DNA of 43,085 nucleotides from an uncultured Lachnospiraceae bacterium. Lineage in GTDB: Bacteria; Bacillota; Clostridia; Lachnospirales; Lachnospiraceae. Made by a program: the position numbers and the translations under genes. Shown piece after piece: positions 8,098 through 16,900 of the stretch. The notes below the pieces were generated by a model. The model saw nothing but the letters and a program-made list of their open reading frames with translations. It was not told the origin of the DNA and did not search any database. Position 1 is the first letter of the stretch. Each line of letters begins with the position of its first letter. The DNA is taken from contig CAKRJT010000023.1 in NCBI GenBank assembly GCA_934351925.1, positions 1 to 43,085 on the forward strand, written 5' to 3'.

Positions 8098-8298
8098 AAA
8101 ACATATTCCTTCAATGCCGCTTTATTCCTGCATGCATCAGTGCAAGGCAGTCTGATGGCTTGAATTATAATGATTTTACGCTTTGTACTTATTCTGTTCA
8201 TAATTATATGGTATCCTTATATAAAAAGCGCGTGGCGGTAAAAAATTGCCGTTGTTACATTTGACGAATTAAAATTTACATGGGAGATGGAAAGGGCT

Positions 8299-8712
8299 AT
8301 GCAGAATAACAACATTTTATTTTTTCTCACACCTAAGTGCGATGTAATCTATGTATATGAGGATGCTAATATAAGACAGGTTTTGGAGAAGATACGATAT
8401 CATAAGTACACGGCGATGCCGATCATAAGCAGGGAAGGAAAGTATGTGGGAACCATAACGGAGGGAGATCTGCTATGGAAGATGGCTGACGAGAACATTG
8501 CCACTTTCGAGGAGGCTGAGGAGATTCCGATATCCGCTATCAGCAGGCGTGTCATGAACCACCCTGTCAATGCGGAGGCGCATATGGAGAATCTCATCGA
8601 CCTCGCAATAAGGCAGAACTTCGTCCCTGTCGTGGACGATGACAATGTTTTTATAGGAATTGTGACGAGGAAGGATATTATTCAGTATCTTTACAAAAAC
8701 TATAGAAGATAA
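8299..8712 (+). CDS. CBS-domain protein
   Basis: 137 residues made of two CBS motifs (roughly 10-60 and 75-135); visible signatures are AMPIISREGKYVGTITEGDLL and FVPVVDDDNVFIGIVTRKDII. Such stand-alone CBS pairs bind adenine nucleotides (AMP, ATP) or related ligands and act as energy sensors or regulators of partner proteins. No other domain is fused, so its partner is unknown. ATG 8299 is chosen because GGAAAGG sits just ahead; ATG 8287 lies directly against its only GGGAG and is unlikely. It stands alone between tRNA-Gly and the sigma factor operon. Confidence 0.88.
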   Translation: MQNNNILFFLTPKCDVIYVYEDANIRQVLEKIRYHKYTAMPIISREGKYVGTITEGDLLWKMADENIATFEEAEEIPISAISRRVMNHPVNAEAHMENLIDLAIRQNFVPVVDDDNVFIGIVTRKDIIQYLYKNYRR

Positions 8713-8759
8713 AAAACAGAATTGAAAAATTTATCTCAAAAAATTTTTTATAATAAAGT

Positions 8760-8789
8760 GCAACCTGTGGAAATATAAGCTGTGTATAT
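8760..8789 (+). promoter_or_regulatory. Candidate ECF-type promoter (autoregulation)
   Basis: GCAACCT (8760-8766) resembles the -35 element recognised by many ECF sigma factors, and TGTGTATA (8781-8788) lies at the right distance for a -10 element, 28 bases ahead of the sigma factor gene. Autoregulation through such a site is usual for ECF operons; here it is an inference. Confidence 0.4.
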
Positions 8790-8816
8790 GTGCAGGATGG
8801 TATAACGGAGGAGAAA

Positions 8817-9374
8817 ATGCAGGACAAGGCTATCGTGGAGCTGTTCCTTGGACGCGATGAGCGCGCGATAAGGGAGGCTTCTGAAAAATATAATCATTAT
8901 TGCATGCATATTTCGATGAATATACTTGGTAATATTGAGGATAGCGAGGAGTGTGTGAATGATGCACTGCTCGGGGCATGGAGAGCCATACCTCCACATC
9001 ATCCGGAAAATCTCGCAGCATTTCTTGGAAAGCTGACCAGAAATGCGGCAATTAACAAGTACAATGCCAGACATGCGGATAAGAGGGCGGCGGGAGAATA
9101 CGCGGTATCGATACATGAGCTTGACGAGTGCATACCTGATATCAGGGATGTTGAGAGTCATGTGGACGCGGCGCAGCTTGAACAGGTCATCGACAATTTT
9201 CTCAGGGAACAGAAAGCGGACAGCAGGAATATCTTCTTGCTCAGATATTACTATAGCTGTCCGATTTCCGATATCTCAAGGAGAATGAATATCAGCGAGG
9301 GAACGATAAAATCGACGCTGTCAAGAATGAGAAACCGCCTTAAAAATTATCTGAAAAAGGAGGGAGTATGGTGA
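8817..9374 (+). CDS. ECF-family RNA polymerase sigma factor
   Basis: About 185 residues. Region 2 is at roughly 20-85 (SEECVNDALLGAWRAIPPHH is the region 2.2-2.4 core), and region 4 at about 125-180 with the helix-turn-helix ISDISRRMNISEGTIKSTLSRMR. It directs RNA polymerase to a specific set of promoters, usually in response to envelope stress. ATG 8817 follows GGAGGAG at ideal spacing; a GTG at 8790 is in frame but has no site. It overlaps the next gene by 7 bases, the typical arrangement of a sigma factor with its anti-sigma factor. Confidence 0.93.
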   Translation: MQDKAIVELFLGRDERAIREASEKYNHYCMHISMNILGNIEDSEECVNDALLGAWRAIPPHHPENLAAFLGKLTRNAAINKYNARHADKRAAGEYAVSIHELDECIPDIRDVESHVDAAQLEQVIDNFLREQKADSRNIFLLRYYYSCPISDISRRMNISEGTIKSTLSRMRNRLKNYLKKEGVW

Positions 9375-9979
9375 GGAAAGGTGAGATACTTTCGCAAGCC
9401 ATGTCGGGTGTCAGCGATGAGCTCTTAGACGGAGCGAGGGAGCTTTTCGAAAAGAGCGGGGAGGATACAGCGCAGGCACGGCAGCTTTATGAGGTAAAGA
9501 GGCAGACGGCAAAGCGGAAAATGATATATGCAATATCAGCAGTGGCTGCTGCGGCATGTATCTTTATTGTACTTGGAACGGGCATCACTTTGATGTCTTT
9601 AAGACAGCATACACCTAAGATATACTACGACGGGGTGCTGCTTGATGGAGGCGGAATGGCGGTGGACGCACAGTTGGACAACGAGCCGTATGTAGTCTCA
9701 TATTCTCTTGAGAGAAGCGTTTCTAACGAGAAATCCGAATTTGCGCTTCATATCAGGGCGAGGGGAAGCTTTATAATAGAAGCATCAGGCGGTGAGTTCG
9801 TCGAAAATGGTGGGAATGTGATGCCGGCAAGTGATGAGGCGGACATAGTCTGGGCAGTCGAGCCTTACGAGGGAGCGCATATAACGGTGAGTGCGGGGAC
9901 ACATTCCGTGAAGGTTGAGCTGCACCTTGACGAGGAGACGGGGCAGTGGCTGTTAAGGACTGCACAAGGGGTAAATTAA
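9368..9979 (+). CDS. Putative membrane anti-sigma factor
   Basis: 203 residues. A cytoplasmic N-terminal part of 50 residues, one membrane helix (about 52-78) and an extracytoplasmic domain of about 125 residues rich in beta strands. The N-terminal part has no recognisable zinc-binding HxxxCxxC motif. The function is inferred from the 7-base overlap with the ECF sigma gene and the single-span topology; I do not recognise the family of the outer domain. The outer part may sense the envelope state and release the sigma factor after proteolysis. Confidence 0.6.
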   Translation: MVRKGEILSQAMSGVSDELLDGARELFEKSGEDTAQARQLYEVKRQTAKRKMIYAISAVAAAACIFIVLGTGITLMSLRQHTPKIYYDGVLLDGGGMAVDAQLDNEPYVVSYSLERSVSNEKSEFALHIRARGSFIIEASGGEFVENGGNVMPASDEADIVWAVEPYEGAHITVSAGTHSVKVELHLDEETGQWLLRTAQGVN

Positions 9980-9999
9980 TAATATTTTTGGAGGAATTT

Positions 10000-10668
10000 A
10001 TGAGAAGATTAGCATTATTGACAGTTATGGCGGTATCAGTTGTTGCGCTCAGCGCATGTGGAAAGAAGGACAATAGCAACACGACAACCACAACCGGGCA
10101 GACGACGCCGGTTGAGACTACGACGGAGGCTCCGTCAACAGTTGAGAACACCACGACGGAGGCAGAGACAAATAAGGACGCACAGCAGAGCGAAGCCGAG
10201 GGTGCGGTGGGACTTCTTGACAGTATATGGTCAGCCTACAGCGAGGACGATAAGTTCCCGGCAGCAGGCGGAGACTATAACGAGGAGAATATGAGAGATG
10301 ACGCACCGGGAAAGTTCGGCATCGAGGATACAGGTATGTTAAATGACACCTTCGGAATGCCGGAGGAGGACGCTGCACTGATAGATGATGCGGCATCACT
10401 TACGCATATGATGAATTTAAACAGCTTCACGGCAGGCGCTTTCCATGTGATTGACAAGGAGAATGCCGCATCAATCGCAGAGCATCTCAAAGACGGTGTT
10501 CTCGCAAAGCAGTGGATGTGTGGTTTCCCTGATGTTTTGGTTGTATATCAGGTAGATGACTATGTCATCTCAGCTTATGGTCTTACGGAGTTCATCGATA
10601 CATTTGCATCAAAGATTGTCGAGGTATATCCTGACGCAGTTGAGTTATATAAGGAAAACATTGGATAG
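10000..10668 (+). CDS. Lipoprotein, DUF4358-like
   Basis: 222 residues. It has a lipoprotein signal peptide with lipobox LSAC and the acylated cysteine at residue 20, then a Thr/Glu-rich linker (about 24-65) and a globular domain. The globular part (MNLNSFTAGAFHV, then LKDGVLAKQWMCGFPDVLVV) resembles DUF4358 proteins, which in Lachnospiraceae I recall lying next to MBOAT and DHHW genes; the family label is from memory. ATG 10000 has GGAGG at ideal spacing. It lies 20 bases after the anti-sigma gene and 29 before the MBOAT gene, so it is likely part of the same operon and may be an outer-face subunit of the acylation system. Confidence 0.7.
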   Translation: MRRLALLTVMAVSVVALSACGKKDNSNTTTTTGQTTPVETTTEAPSTVENTTTEAETNKDAQQSEAEGAVGLLDSIWSAYSEDDKFPAAGGDYNEENMRDDAPGKFGIEDTGMLNDTFGMPEEDAALIDDAASLTHMMNLNSFTAGAFHVIDKENAASIAEHLKDGVLAKQWMCGFPDVLVVYQVDDYVISAYGLTEFIDTFASKIVEVYPDAVELYKENIG

Positions 10669-10697
10669 TTAAGATTAATTATTTATCGAGGATTGAC

Positions 10698-12116
10698 ATG
10701 ATTTTTTCAAGTATTCCGTTTTTATATTATTTTCTGCCGGCTGTGATACTGCTGTATTTTGTGGCGCCGGGCAGGGGAAAGTTTGGGAATAAAAATGTGG
10801 TACTTCTGTTGGCGAGCCTTGTTTTCTACGCATGGGGAGAGTTAAGATATACTCTCCTCATGCTCGTTATGATAACACAGGGTTATATCCTTGGCAGGCT
10901 TATAGACTATAAGAGAAGGTGGTCAAAGCTTTTTTTGACCACCTCTGTTGTAATAAGCCTCGGTGTGCTCGGATACTTTAAGTACGCAGGTTTCTTTCTT
11001 GAATCGTTTGCTGCCGTGACGGGAATTGCGGTTCCGGTTTTAAAGGTTACACTGCCTATAGGTATCAGCTTTTATACTTTTCAGGTGATAAGCTATGTGA
11101 TTGATGTCTACAGGGGAACGGTTGCAGCGCAGAAAAGCTATATCGACATGGCAATGTATATATCGATGTTTCCACAGCTCATAGCGGGACCTATTGTCAG
11201 GTATTCGGATATCGAGGGGCAGCTGCGCACAAGGGAACACAGCGCACGGAAGGCTGCTCAGGGAATAAGAAGATTTATAATAGGACTCTCCAAAAAGGTT
11301 CTCATAGCCAACCAGCTAGGCGAGCTAATAGATGCCTATGGCAGTGCGTCCGAGCCGTCGGTGCTCTTTGTGTGGTTGTATGCCGTTGCCTGCACGCTTC
11401 AGATATATTTTGATTTCTCGGGCTACAGTGACATGGCAATCGGTCTCGGGAAAATATTCGGCTTCGATTTTCCTGAAAATTTCAATTTTCCGTACATCTC
11501 TAAGAGCATAACCGAGTTCTGGAGGAGATGGCATATGTCACTTGGAACGTGGTTCCGCGATTATGTGTACATTCCGCTTGGAGGCAACCGTGTAAAAAAG
11601 TGGAGATGGTTTCTCAACATTCTTATCGTATGGGCGCTTACGGGACTGTGGCACGGCGCGGCCTGGAACTTTGTCGTGTGGGGACTGTACATGGCATTTT
11701 TTCTCATATTGGAGAAATTGTTTTTGCTTCCGCTGTTAAAAAAGAGCAGGGTGCTCGGGCATGTCTACACGATGTTTCTCGTGATCATAAGCTTTGTCAT
11801 ATTCAGCGCGGCAGATATGGCTGACGCAGGAAATGTCATAGCGGAAATGTTTGGTGCGGGCGGTCTTACGGCTGTGTCCGGAGAGTCACTTTACTACCTT
11901 AGAAGCTATGCAGCCACACTGCTGATTGCAGTTTTAGGCTCGCTGCCCGTGGTGAGAAATCTGTTCGCATCCCTTGAAGCAAAAATGCAGGAAAACAGGG
12001 CGGTAAATGTCATCTGTACCGTGGGTGAGCCGCTTGTTCTTGCGGCGCTCCTTATTCTGGTGACAGGGTATCTCGTGGACGGCTCCTTCAATCCGTTTTT
12101 GTATTTTAGATTTTAA
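10698..12116 (+). CDS. MBOAT-family membrane O-acyltransferase (AlgI/DltB-like)
   Basis: 472 residues with about 10-12 hydrophobic helices. The opening MIFSSIPFLYYFLPAVILLYF and the blocks LPIGISFYTFQVISYVIDVYRG, QLIAGPIVRYSDI, ITEFWRRWHMSLGTWFRDYVYIPLGG and LTGLWHGAAWN are those of AlgI-type MBOAT proteins; the catalytic histidine is in LWHGA. These enzymes move acyl (usually acetyl) groups across the membrane onto an extracytoplasmic polysaccharide. The DHHW gene 141 bases downstream is the usual partner. The acceptor polymer is unknown. Confidence 0.94.
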   Translation: MIFSSIPFLYYFLPAVILLYFVAPGRGKFGNKNVVLLLASLVFYAWGELRYTLLMLVMITQGYILGRLIDYKRRWSKLFLTTSVVISLGVLGYFKYAGFFLESFAAVTGIAVPVLKVTLPIGISFYTFQVISYVIDVYRGTVAAQKSYIDMAMYISMFPQLIAGPIVRYSDIEGQLRTREHSARKAAQGIRRFIIGLSKKVLIANQLGELIDAYGSASEPSVLFVWLYAVACTLQIYFDFSGYSDMAIGLGKIFGFDFPENFNFPYISKSITEFWRRWHMSLGTWFRDYVYIPLGGNRVKKWRWFLNILIVWALTGLWHGAAWNFVVWGLYMAFFLILEKLFLLPLLKKSRVLGHVYTMFLVIISFVIFSAADMADAGNVIAEMFGAGGLTAVSGESLYYLRSYAATLLIAVLGSLPVVRNLFASLEAKMQENRAVNVICTVGEPLVLAALLILVTGYLVDGSFNPFLYFRF

Positions 12117-12257
12117 GATTTTGGCATCTGCTGAGGTTAAGATGTAAAGCAGCGTTTTTAATTACTGTTTTGGGTTATAGTGTCAAAACATACGCTATAT
12201 GTTTAACTGTGTACAACATGTTATACACTCACAGATTAAATTGGCATGGGGGTTAGA

Positions 12258-13364
12258 ATGAGAAAATATATCAATAAAAATACCATAGTGATTTTCGTGG
12301 CTGCCCTGTGCATCTACGGGCTGTCACTGTGGGGAATTATAAAACCTGACGAGAGCTATTCCTACAGTGAGAGGAGGGGACTCAGGGCGTTTCCGAAACT
12401 GTCGGTACAGACCTTGCAGTCGGGCAGGTTTATGGAGGAGTTCGAGAAATACACGCTCGACCAGTTTCCGATGAGAGACTCCATGCGTATGGTCAAGGCT
12501 GTTGGCAATTACTATCTGTTTGGGCGCAAAGACAATAACGGGCTGTATCTGGTCGACGGCTATCTCTCGAAGCTTGAGTATCCTCTGAGTGAGAAAGCTC
12601 TCGAATACGCGGCGGAATGTTTTACCTCGCTGTATGAAAAATACCTTGAGGGGAATGTGAATGCCGTGTATGGCGTGATAGTGCCCGACAAGAACTATTT
12701 TCTTGCGGCAGAGAACGGATATCCGTCGCTCGATTATGACCGGTTTTATGCGACACTTGAGGATAAGCTTGATTTCATGGATTTTATAGATATCCGCGGT
12801 TTGTTGAGTATTGATGACTACTATCGCACGGACACGCACTGGAGACAGGAAAAGATAGTCGATGTGGCAGAAAGGATAGCTGATGAGATGGGTGTTTCCC
12901 TGACCGGGGAGTACACAAAAAAGCAGCTTGATAAGCCTTTTTTCGGAGTATATTACGGACAGGCGGCACTACCGGTTGCGGCGGAGACACTGTATTATCT
13001 GGAAAATGACGCGATAAAAAACAGCACCGTCTACGACTATGAATCGGGAAAGACGGGTGCAGTGTACGATATGGAGAAAGCGGCGGGCAACGACCGGTAC
13101 GAGACCTTCCTCTCCGGCTCGCGCTCCCTTCTCATCATAGACAACCCCACCGCCACGACGGATAAAGAGCTCATCGTGTTCAGGGACTCCTTCGGAAGCA
13201 GCCTGACGCCGCTTCTCATAGAAGCCTACTCTAAGATAACCATAGTCGATATCCGCTACCTTGCTCCATCCTACTTAGGAAAATTCATCGATTTTAACGG
13301 ACAAGACGTGCTTTTCCTATACAGCACCCTAGTCCTCAACAACAGCGATACGCTGAAGAAATAA
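12258..13364 (+). CDS. DHHW/AlgJ-X-like partner of the MBOAT acyltransferase
   Basis: About 368 residues. One N-terminal membrane anchor (about 8-28) precedes an extracytoplasmic domain related to the SGNH-like AlgJ/AlgX/DHHW group. The family motif is seen as TDTHW in DYYRTDTHWRQEK, a near match to D-x-H-W, and FRDSFGSSLTPLL is the block carrying the nucleophile serine of SGNH-like folds. It should take the acyl group exported by the MBOAT protein and put it on a glycan. ATG 12258 is preferred because GGGGG lies ahead at about 7 bases; ATG 12246 is in frame. Confidence 0.88.
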   Translation: MRKYINKNTIVIFVAALCIYGLSLWGIIKPDESYSYSERRGLRAFPKLSVQTLQSGRFMEEFEKYTLDQFPMRDSMRMVKAVGNYYLFGRKDNNGLYLVDGYLSKLEYPLSEKALEYAAECFTSLYEKYLEGNVNAVYGVIVPDKNYFLAAENGYPSLDYDRFYATLEDKLDFMDFIDIRGLLSIDDYYRTDTHWRQEKIVDVAERIADEMGVSLTGEYTKKQLDKPFFGVYYGQAALPVAAETLYYLENDAIKNSTVYDYESGKTGAVYDMEKAAGNDRYETFLSGSRSLLIIDNPTATTDKELIVFRDSFGSSLTPLLIEAYSKITIVDIRYLAPSYLGKFIDFNGQDVLFLYSTLVLNNSDTLKK

Positions 13365-13399
13365 GGAAAGTACAACGTCCGTTTCAATTTAATAATCCA

Positions 13400-14233
13400 T
13401 CACACCACCCCGTTTGCCTTCCTATATTCCCTCGGAGACATCCCTTTAATCTTTTTAAAGCAGTCTCCGAAGTAGTTGCTGTCCTCAAAACCACATTTTT
13501 CCGCAATCTGTGTGATGGACAGGTCGGTGTTTAACAGGAGACGGCACGCCTCTATGATGCGTACCGTGACGAGGTATTCCTTGTACCCAAAGCCTGTGCA
13601 GAGCTTGAATTTGCGCGAGAAATAGGACGGGCTCATGTTGTACTTTGCGGATAGCTGTGCGAGCGAGAAGTCCTGTCTGAAATTACCTGATATGAATTTA
13701 GCTGCCTCTGAGATGACATTGTCTCCAATGTCGTCTGCCGGGTAGACTGCATCGGCATTTTCGTGGCAGCGCAGTACGAACAGTATAAGCTCATACACAT
13801 ATACTGTGAGCATACAGCCGGAATATATGTCTATTCCGTTATGTTCGCGGAGTATCTTGCCGAATAGTTCTTCAATGTACTCGCGTCTGTTAGGCGGGAT
13901 GGATATCTGCCGCTTGTCAAAGCATTTTTTGAATGTGTCCATGCCGAGGTTGTTTATCAGTGGTTCAATAAACGCATCGCTGAATACCATGACTATCCTC
14001 TCATGGGTGTCGCCGCCTATGTAGGTGGTGCGGTGCAACTCGCCCTTTGGAATGACGATGAGGTCGCCTTTTTTTACAGAATATATAGTATCGTTTATGA
14101 AAATTCTTCTTGTGCCCGAGAGCAGGTAATAGAATTCATAGTATGGATGATAATGGGCATCCTTCATCTCAACATATGCTTTTCCCCTGACCTGGGTTAT
14201 ATCAAATTCTTTCTTTTTGTCGCTTAAAATCAT
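13400..14233 (-). CDS. AraC-family regulator of the rhamnogalacturonan locus
   Basis: 277 residues. The N-terminal cupin sensing domain shows HYHPYYEFYYLLSGTRRIFIND and LIVIPKGELHRTTY. The C-terminal helix-turn-helix pair is FSLAQLSAKYNMSPSYFSRKFK and ITQIAEKCGFEDSNYFGDCFKK, ending KIKGMSPREYRK. It is divergent from the PL26-like lyase gene across a 207-base AT-rich gap and most probably activates it when rhamnogalacturonan fragments are present (inference from gene order). Confidence 0.92.
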   Translation of the reverse strand: MILSDKKKEFDITQVRGKAYVEMKDAHYHPYYEFYYLLSGTRRIFINDTIYSVKKGDLIVIPKGELHRTTYIGGDTHERIVMVFSDAFIEPLINNLGMDTFKKCFDKRQISIPPNRREYIEELFGKILREHNGIDIYSGCMLTVYVYELILFVLRCHENADAVYPADDIGDNVISEAAKFISGNFRQDFSLAQLSAKYNMSPSYFSRKFKLCTGFGYKEYLVTVRIIEACRLLLNTDLSITQIAEKCGFEDSNYFGDCFKKIKGMSPREYRKANGVV

Positions 14234-14370
14234 ATTTTATCCCCCCTGAATACTGCAGGCAGCCGTACAAAACAAAACGCGTGTCCCAGCTTATCTATAG
14301 TAAGTTTCAAAAGGTTTTTTGTCAATGAAAAAGTAAAAAAAACTGTATTATAGATAAAAAATACAAATTA

Positions 14371-14389
14371 AGATGTAGATAATACATCT
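14371..14389. promoter_or_regulatory. Dyad in the divergent AraC/PL26 intergenic region
   Basis: AGATGTA and TACATCT are separated by 5 bases, making a 19-base palindrome 52 bases ahead of the lyase start. Related CTATTATATAG and TATTATAGATA sequences lie on both sides. This is a plausible operator of the divergent AraC protein. No strong sigma-A promoter is visible for either gene. Confidence 0.4.
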
Positions 14390-14440
14390 ATTATATAGTA
14401 TGATAATTGAAAGATAAAATGAAAGCCGAGGGAAGAAAAT

Positions 14441-16900
14441 ATGATTAGTTTACATTTGGAAAAGCTGTACAGATATCCTAGATACATGGAGCCGATGTGG
14501 GTTGCTGTTCCGGTCAGGAAGGGAAGAATTAGTGATGTGTCAGGTGTGAGGGTCTGTGACGGAGCGGACGTACTACCGAGTCAGACGAAGGTGACGGCGA
14601 GGTATGATGATGGCTCGGTACGTTTCCTTTTTACCCGATTTGAGGGAAATCTTCCGGGGAACAGCAGGAAGGATTTCGCGCTGTTTCTTGATGAGGAGGA
14701 TTTGAGGGCGTATAAGACGGAGTGCGTATCGGCTGAGGGAGAACGGCTCACGGAGGAGAGCGCAAGCGGCATGACAGATTTTGAAGGAATAAATACAATG
14801 CATGACAGGGACGGCTTTACCGTTGACACGGGTGCGGTGAGCTTTAGCGTAAGGAACTATTCGGACGGGCTGTTTGAGAGTCTCAGCCATGGCGGCAGAT
14901 TATACGAAAAAGGACAGTTTAAGGGACCATATCTTAGAGATGCGTCCGGGAACTTCTATGAGATGAATTTAAACCGCTGGCGTATCGTGGAGGAAGGCCC
15001 GGTATGTACAATACTTGCGGCGGACGGTTATAATGAGACGGAGTTTGGCGGCTGTGAGGAGTCGAAGCATTATAGGTTCGAGCTTAGAATTACCGCGTAT
15101 GCGGGAAAGCCATGGATTGAGGTGAGCTACAGGCTTTTTAACACATCGGAGGAACCGCTGAATATTAAGTCGCTTGTGTTTTCCATTATGGACGATGCGG
15201 GGAAGGCACAGGATATATCGATTGCACCGCTTGACGCGGCGGATATGATTGACTCAACCGGCTGCGGTGATGTCGTGTCGGGACTGAAAAACGACGGCAG
15301 CAGGCTCTTTAGGACAAGGGGGACAAAGGAACTTGGAACCATAGAGGAATTCACACCTGTCGAGAGTATTCGAACAATTGCGGGCGCGTCGAATTACAAG
15401 ACGGATTTTATTATAGGAAGGGACGGCGCGCAGGTCAACAAGGCGGCGTGTGACAGGGCGCTTCTCATGGAGGGCAATGAGCACATGTCGGAGGTGCTTT
15501 ACGGTACCTTCTTTGCTGACAGGACGGATGAGCAGGGAGGAGTCTGCGCGACGATTTTTCAGGCACAGCAGAATTATCCGAAGGCGGTGAAGGCTGACAG
15601 GGACGGGGTATATGTGATGCTCGTACCGGAGGGCTTCAATGAGGTTGTAATGCAGCCTGGAATGGCGAGGGAGCAGAAATTCATGCTTCATTTCCACGCC
15701 GCCGGTGAGAGCATAAGCGAGCTTGACAACCGAAGCCTTATATACCAGATGCCTGACAGACCGATAGTTGCACCGTATGTCTACAAGAACTCGGGTGCTG
15801 TGACGGACGTGTTTGCGGACAAGTGCTCCCCTGACATAGATATCCTCCTGATCAATAAGGCTGACTCGAGGGCAAGAAGCTTCGGCATGCTCAACTGGGG
15901 TGACACCATCGACAAGAATTACACGAAGCAGGGACGCGGAGGCGGGGCTCCGGTATGGGTCAACAACGAGTACGATTTTCCGCATGCCTGTGCGCTCATG
16001 TATATGAGAATGGGAATTAGAAGGTATCTTGACTTCTGTATGGTGCATGCGAGCCACTGGATGGATATTGACGTGTGCCATTACAGCAGTGATTCTCTGA
16101 AAATCGGAGGTCTCATAGAACATACTAAGGGGCATGTTATGAACGGAGTGCTCGTTCCGAGCCATGAATGGGTTGAGGGCTTTCTCGACTACTACCACCT
16201 GACAGGTGATGAGCGCGGGCTTGAGACGGCACTTGGGATAGGCGACAATATAATGAGGCTTCTGGATACACCTGCCTACGCTGTGGCAGGAGAGAGCAAT
16301 GCCAGGGAGACAGGCTGGGCACTGCGCGCGCTGACGGCACTCTACATTGAGACGGGAAATGAAAAATACAAGGTTCAGTGTGACAGAATAGTGGGATATT
16401 TTGAAAAATGGTACGAGGATTATGGCTGTTTTGCGGCTCCGTACACAGACAACACATTGATTCATGTCGGATTTATGATTTCTGTTGCCGTTGGAAGCCT
16501 TATGAGGTACTATAGAGTAAACAGAACAGATGAGCTTAAGAGCCTTATCCTGCTGGCAGTCGATGACATACTGGATAATTGCATGTTAGATTGCGGGTTG
16601 TTCTACTATAAAGAACTTCCGAGTCTGACAAGGCTTGGCAATAATTCGCTCCTTCTCGAGGCGATGGCGACAGGCTATGAGCTCACCGGGGATAAAAAAT
16701 ATCTCGAGGCAGGTCTTGGAACGATAAAAAGAGTGCTTAACGAGCCGTTGCGCCATGTAGGCGGCGACAAGCAGATAATCGGCGATGCCCTCGTGTGGGA
16801 TGGTGAGTCGACCAAGAACTTTGCACAGAGCTTTTATCCTATCGCGTATTACTATAAGTGCCTTGTGGAGGCGGGAATGGAAGAGCATGTACACATTTAA
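14441..16900 (+). CDS. Exo-rhamnogalacturonan lyase-like protein (PL26, PcRGLX/YetA-like)
   Basis: 819 residues, about the length of the family. The start shows the N-terminal beta-domain pattern VAVPVRKGRISD, then LPSQTKVTARYDDGSVRFLFTRF; a second beta domain spans about 110-430, and the C-terminal half (about 450-815) is an alpha/alpha barrel with MNGVLVPSHEWVEGFLDYYH and ETGWALRALTALYIETGNEKY. Family members remove terminal disaccharide units from the rhamnogalacturonan-I backbone of pectin by beta-elimination. No signal peptide, so it should act inside on imported fragments. Its divergent AraC neighbour supports sugar-induced expression. The assignment rests on remembered family patterns. 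Confidence 0.82.
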   Translation: MISLHLEKLYRYPRYMEPMWVAVPVRKGRISDVSGVRVCDGADVLPSQTKVTARYDDGSVRFLFTRFEGNLPGNSRKDFALFLDEEDLRAYKTECVSAEGERLTEESASGMTDFEGINTMHDRDGFTVDTGAVSFSVRNYSDGLFESLSHGGRLYEKGQFKGPYLRDASGNFYEMNLNRWRIVEEGPVCTILAADGYNETEFGGCEESKHYRFELRITAYAGKPWIEVSYRLFNTSEEPLNIKSLVFSIMDDAGKAQDISIAPLDAADMIDSTGCGDVVSGLKNDGSRLFRTRGTKELGTIEEFTPVESIRTIAGASNYKTDFIIGRDGAQVNKAACDRALLMEGNEHMSEVLYGTFFADRTDEQGGVCATIFQAQQNYPKAVKADRDGVYVMLVPEGFNEVVMQPGMAREQKFMLHFHAAGESISELDNRSLIYQMPDRPIVAPYVYKNSGAVTDVFADKCSPDIDILLINKADSRARSFGMLNWGDTIDKNYTKQGRGGGAPVWVNNEYDFPHACALMYMRMGIRRYLDFCMVHASHWMDIDVCHYSSDSLKIGGLIEHTKGHVMNGVLVPSHEWVEGFLDYYHLTGDERGLETALGIGDNIMRLLDTPAYAVAGESNARETGWALRALTALYIETGNEKYKVQCDRIVGYFEKWYEDYGCFAAPYTDNTLIHVGFMISVAVGSLMRYYRVNRTDELKSLILLAVDDILDNCMLDCGLFYYKELPSLTRLGNNSLLLEAMATGYELTGDKKYLEAGLGTIKRVLNEPLRHVGGDKQIIGDALVWDGESTKNFAQSFYPIAYYYKCLVEAGMEEHVHI

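Noticed and set aside
7886..8104. 72-codon frame on the minus strand
   Set aside because: It covers the tRNA-Gly gene and its terminator; the SRIRESNPPP stretch is the usual false protein made from an antisense tRNA.
15254..16465. 403-codon frame on the minus strand inside the PL26-like gene
   Set aside because: It is antisense to a strong coding gene, has no ribosome-binding site and an unnatural composition rich in Arg, His and Val.
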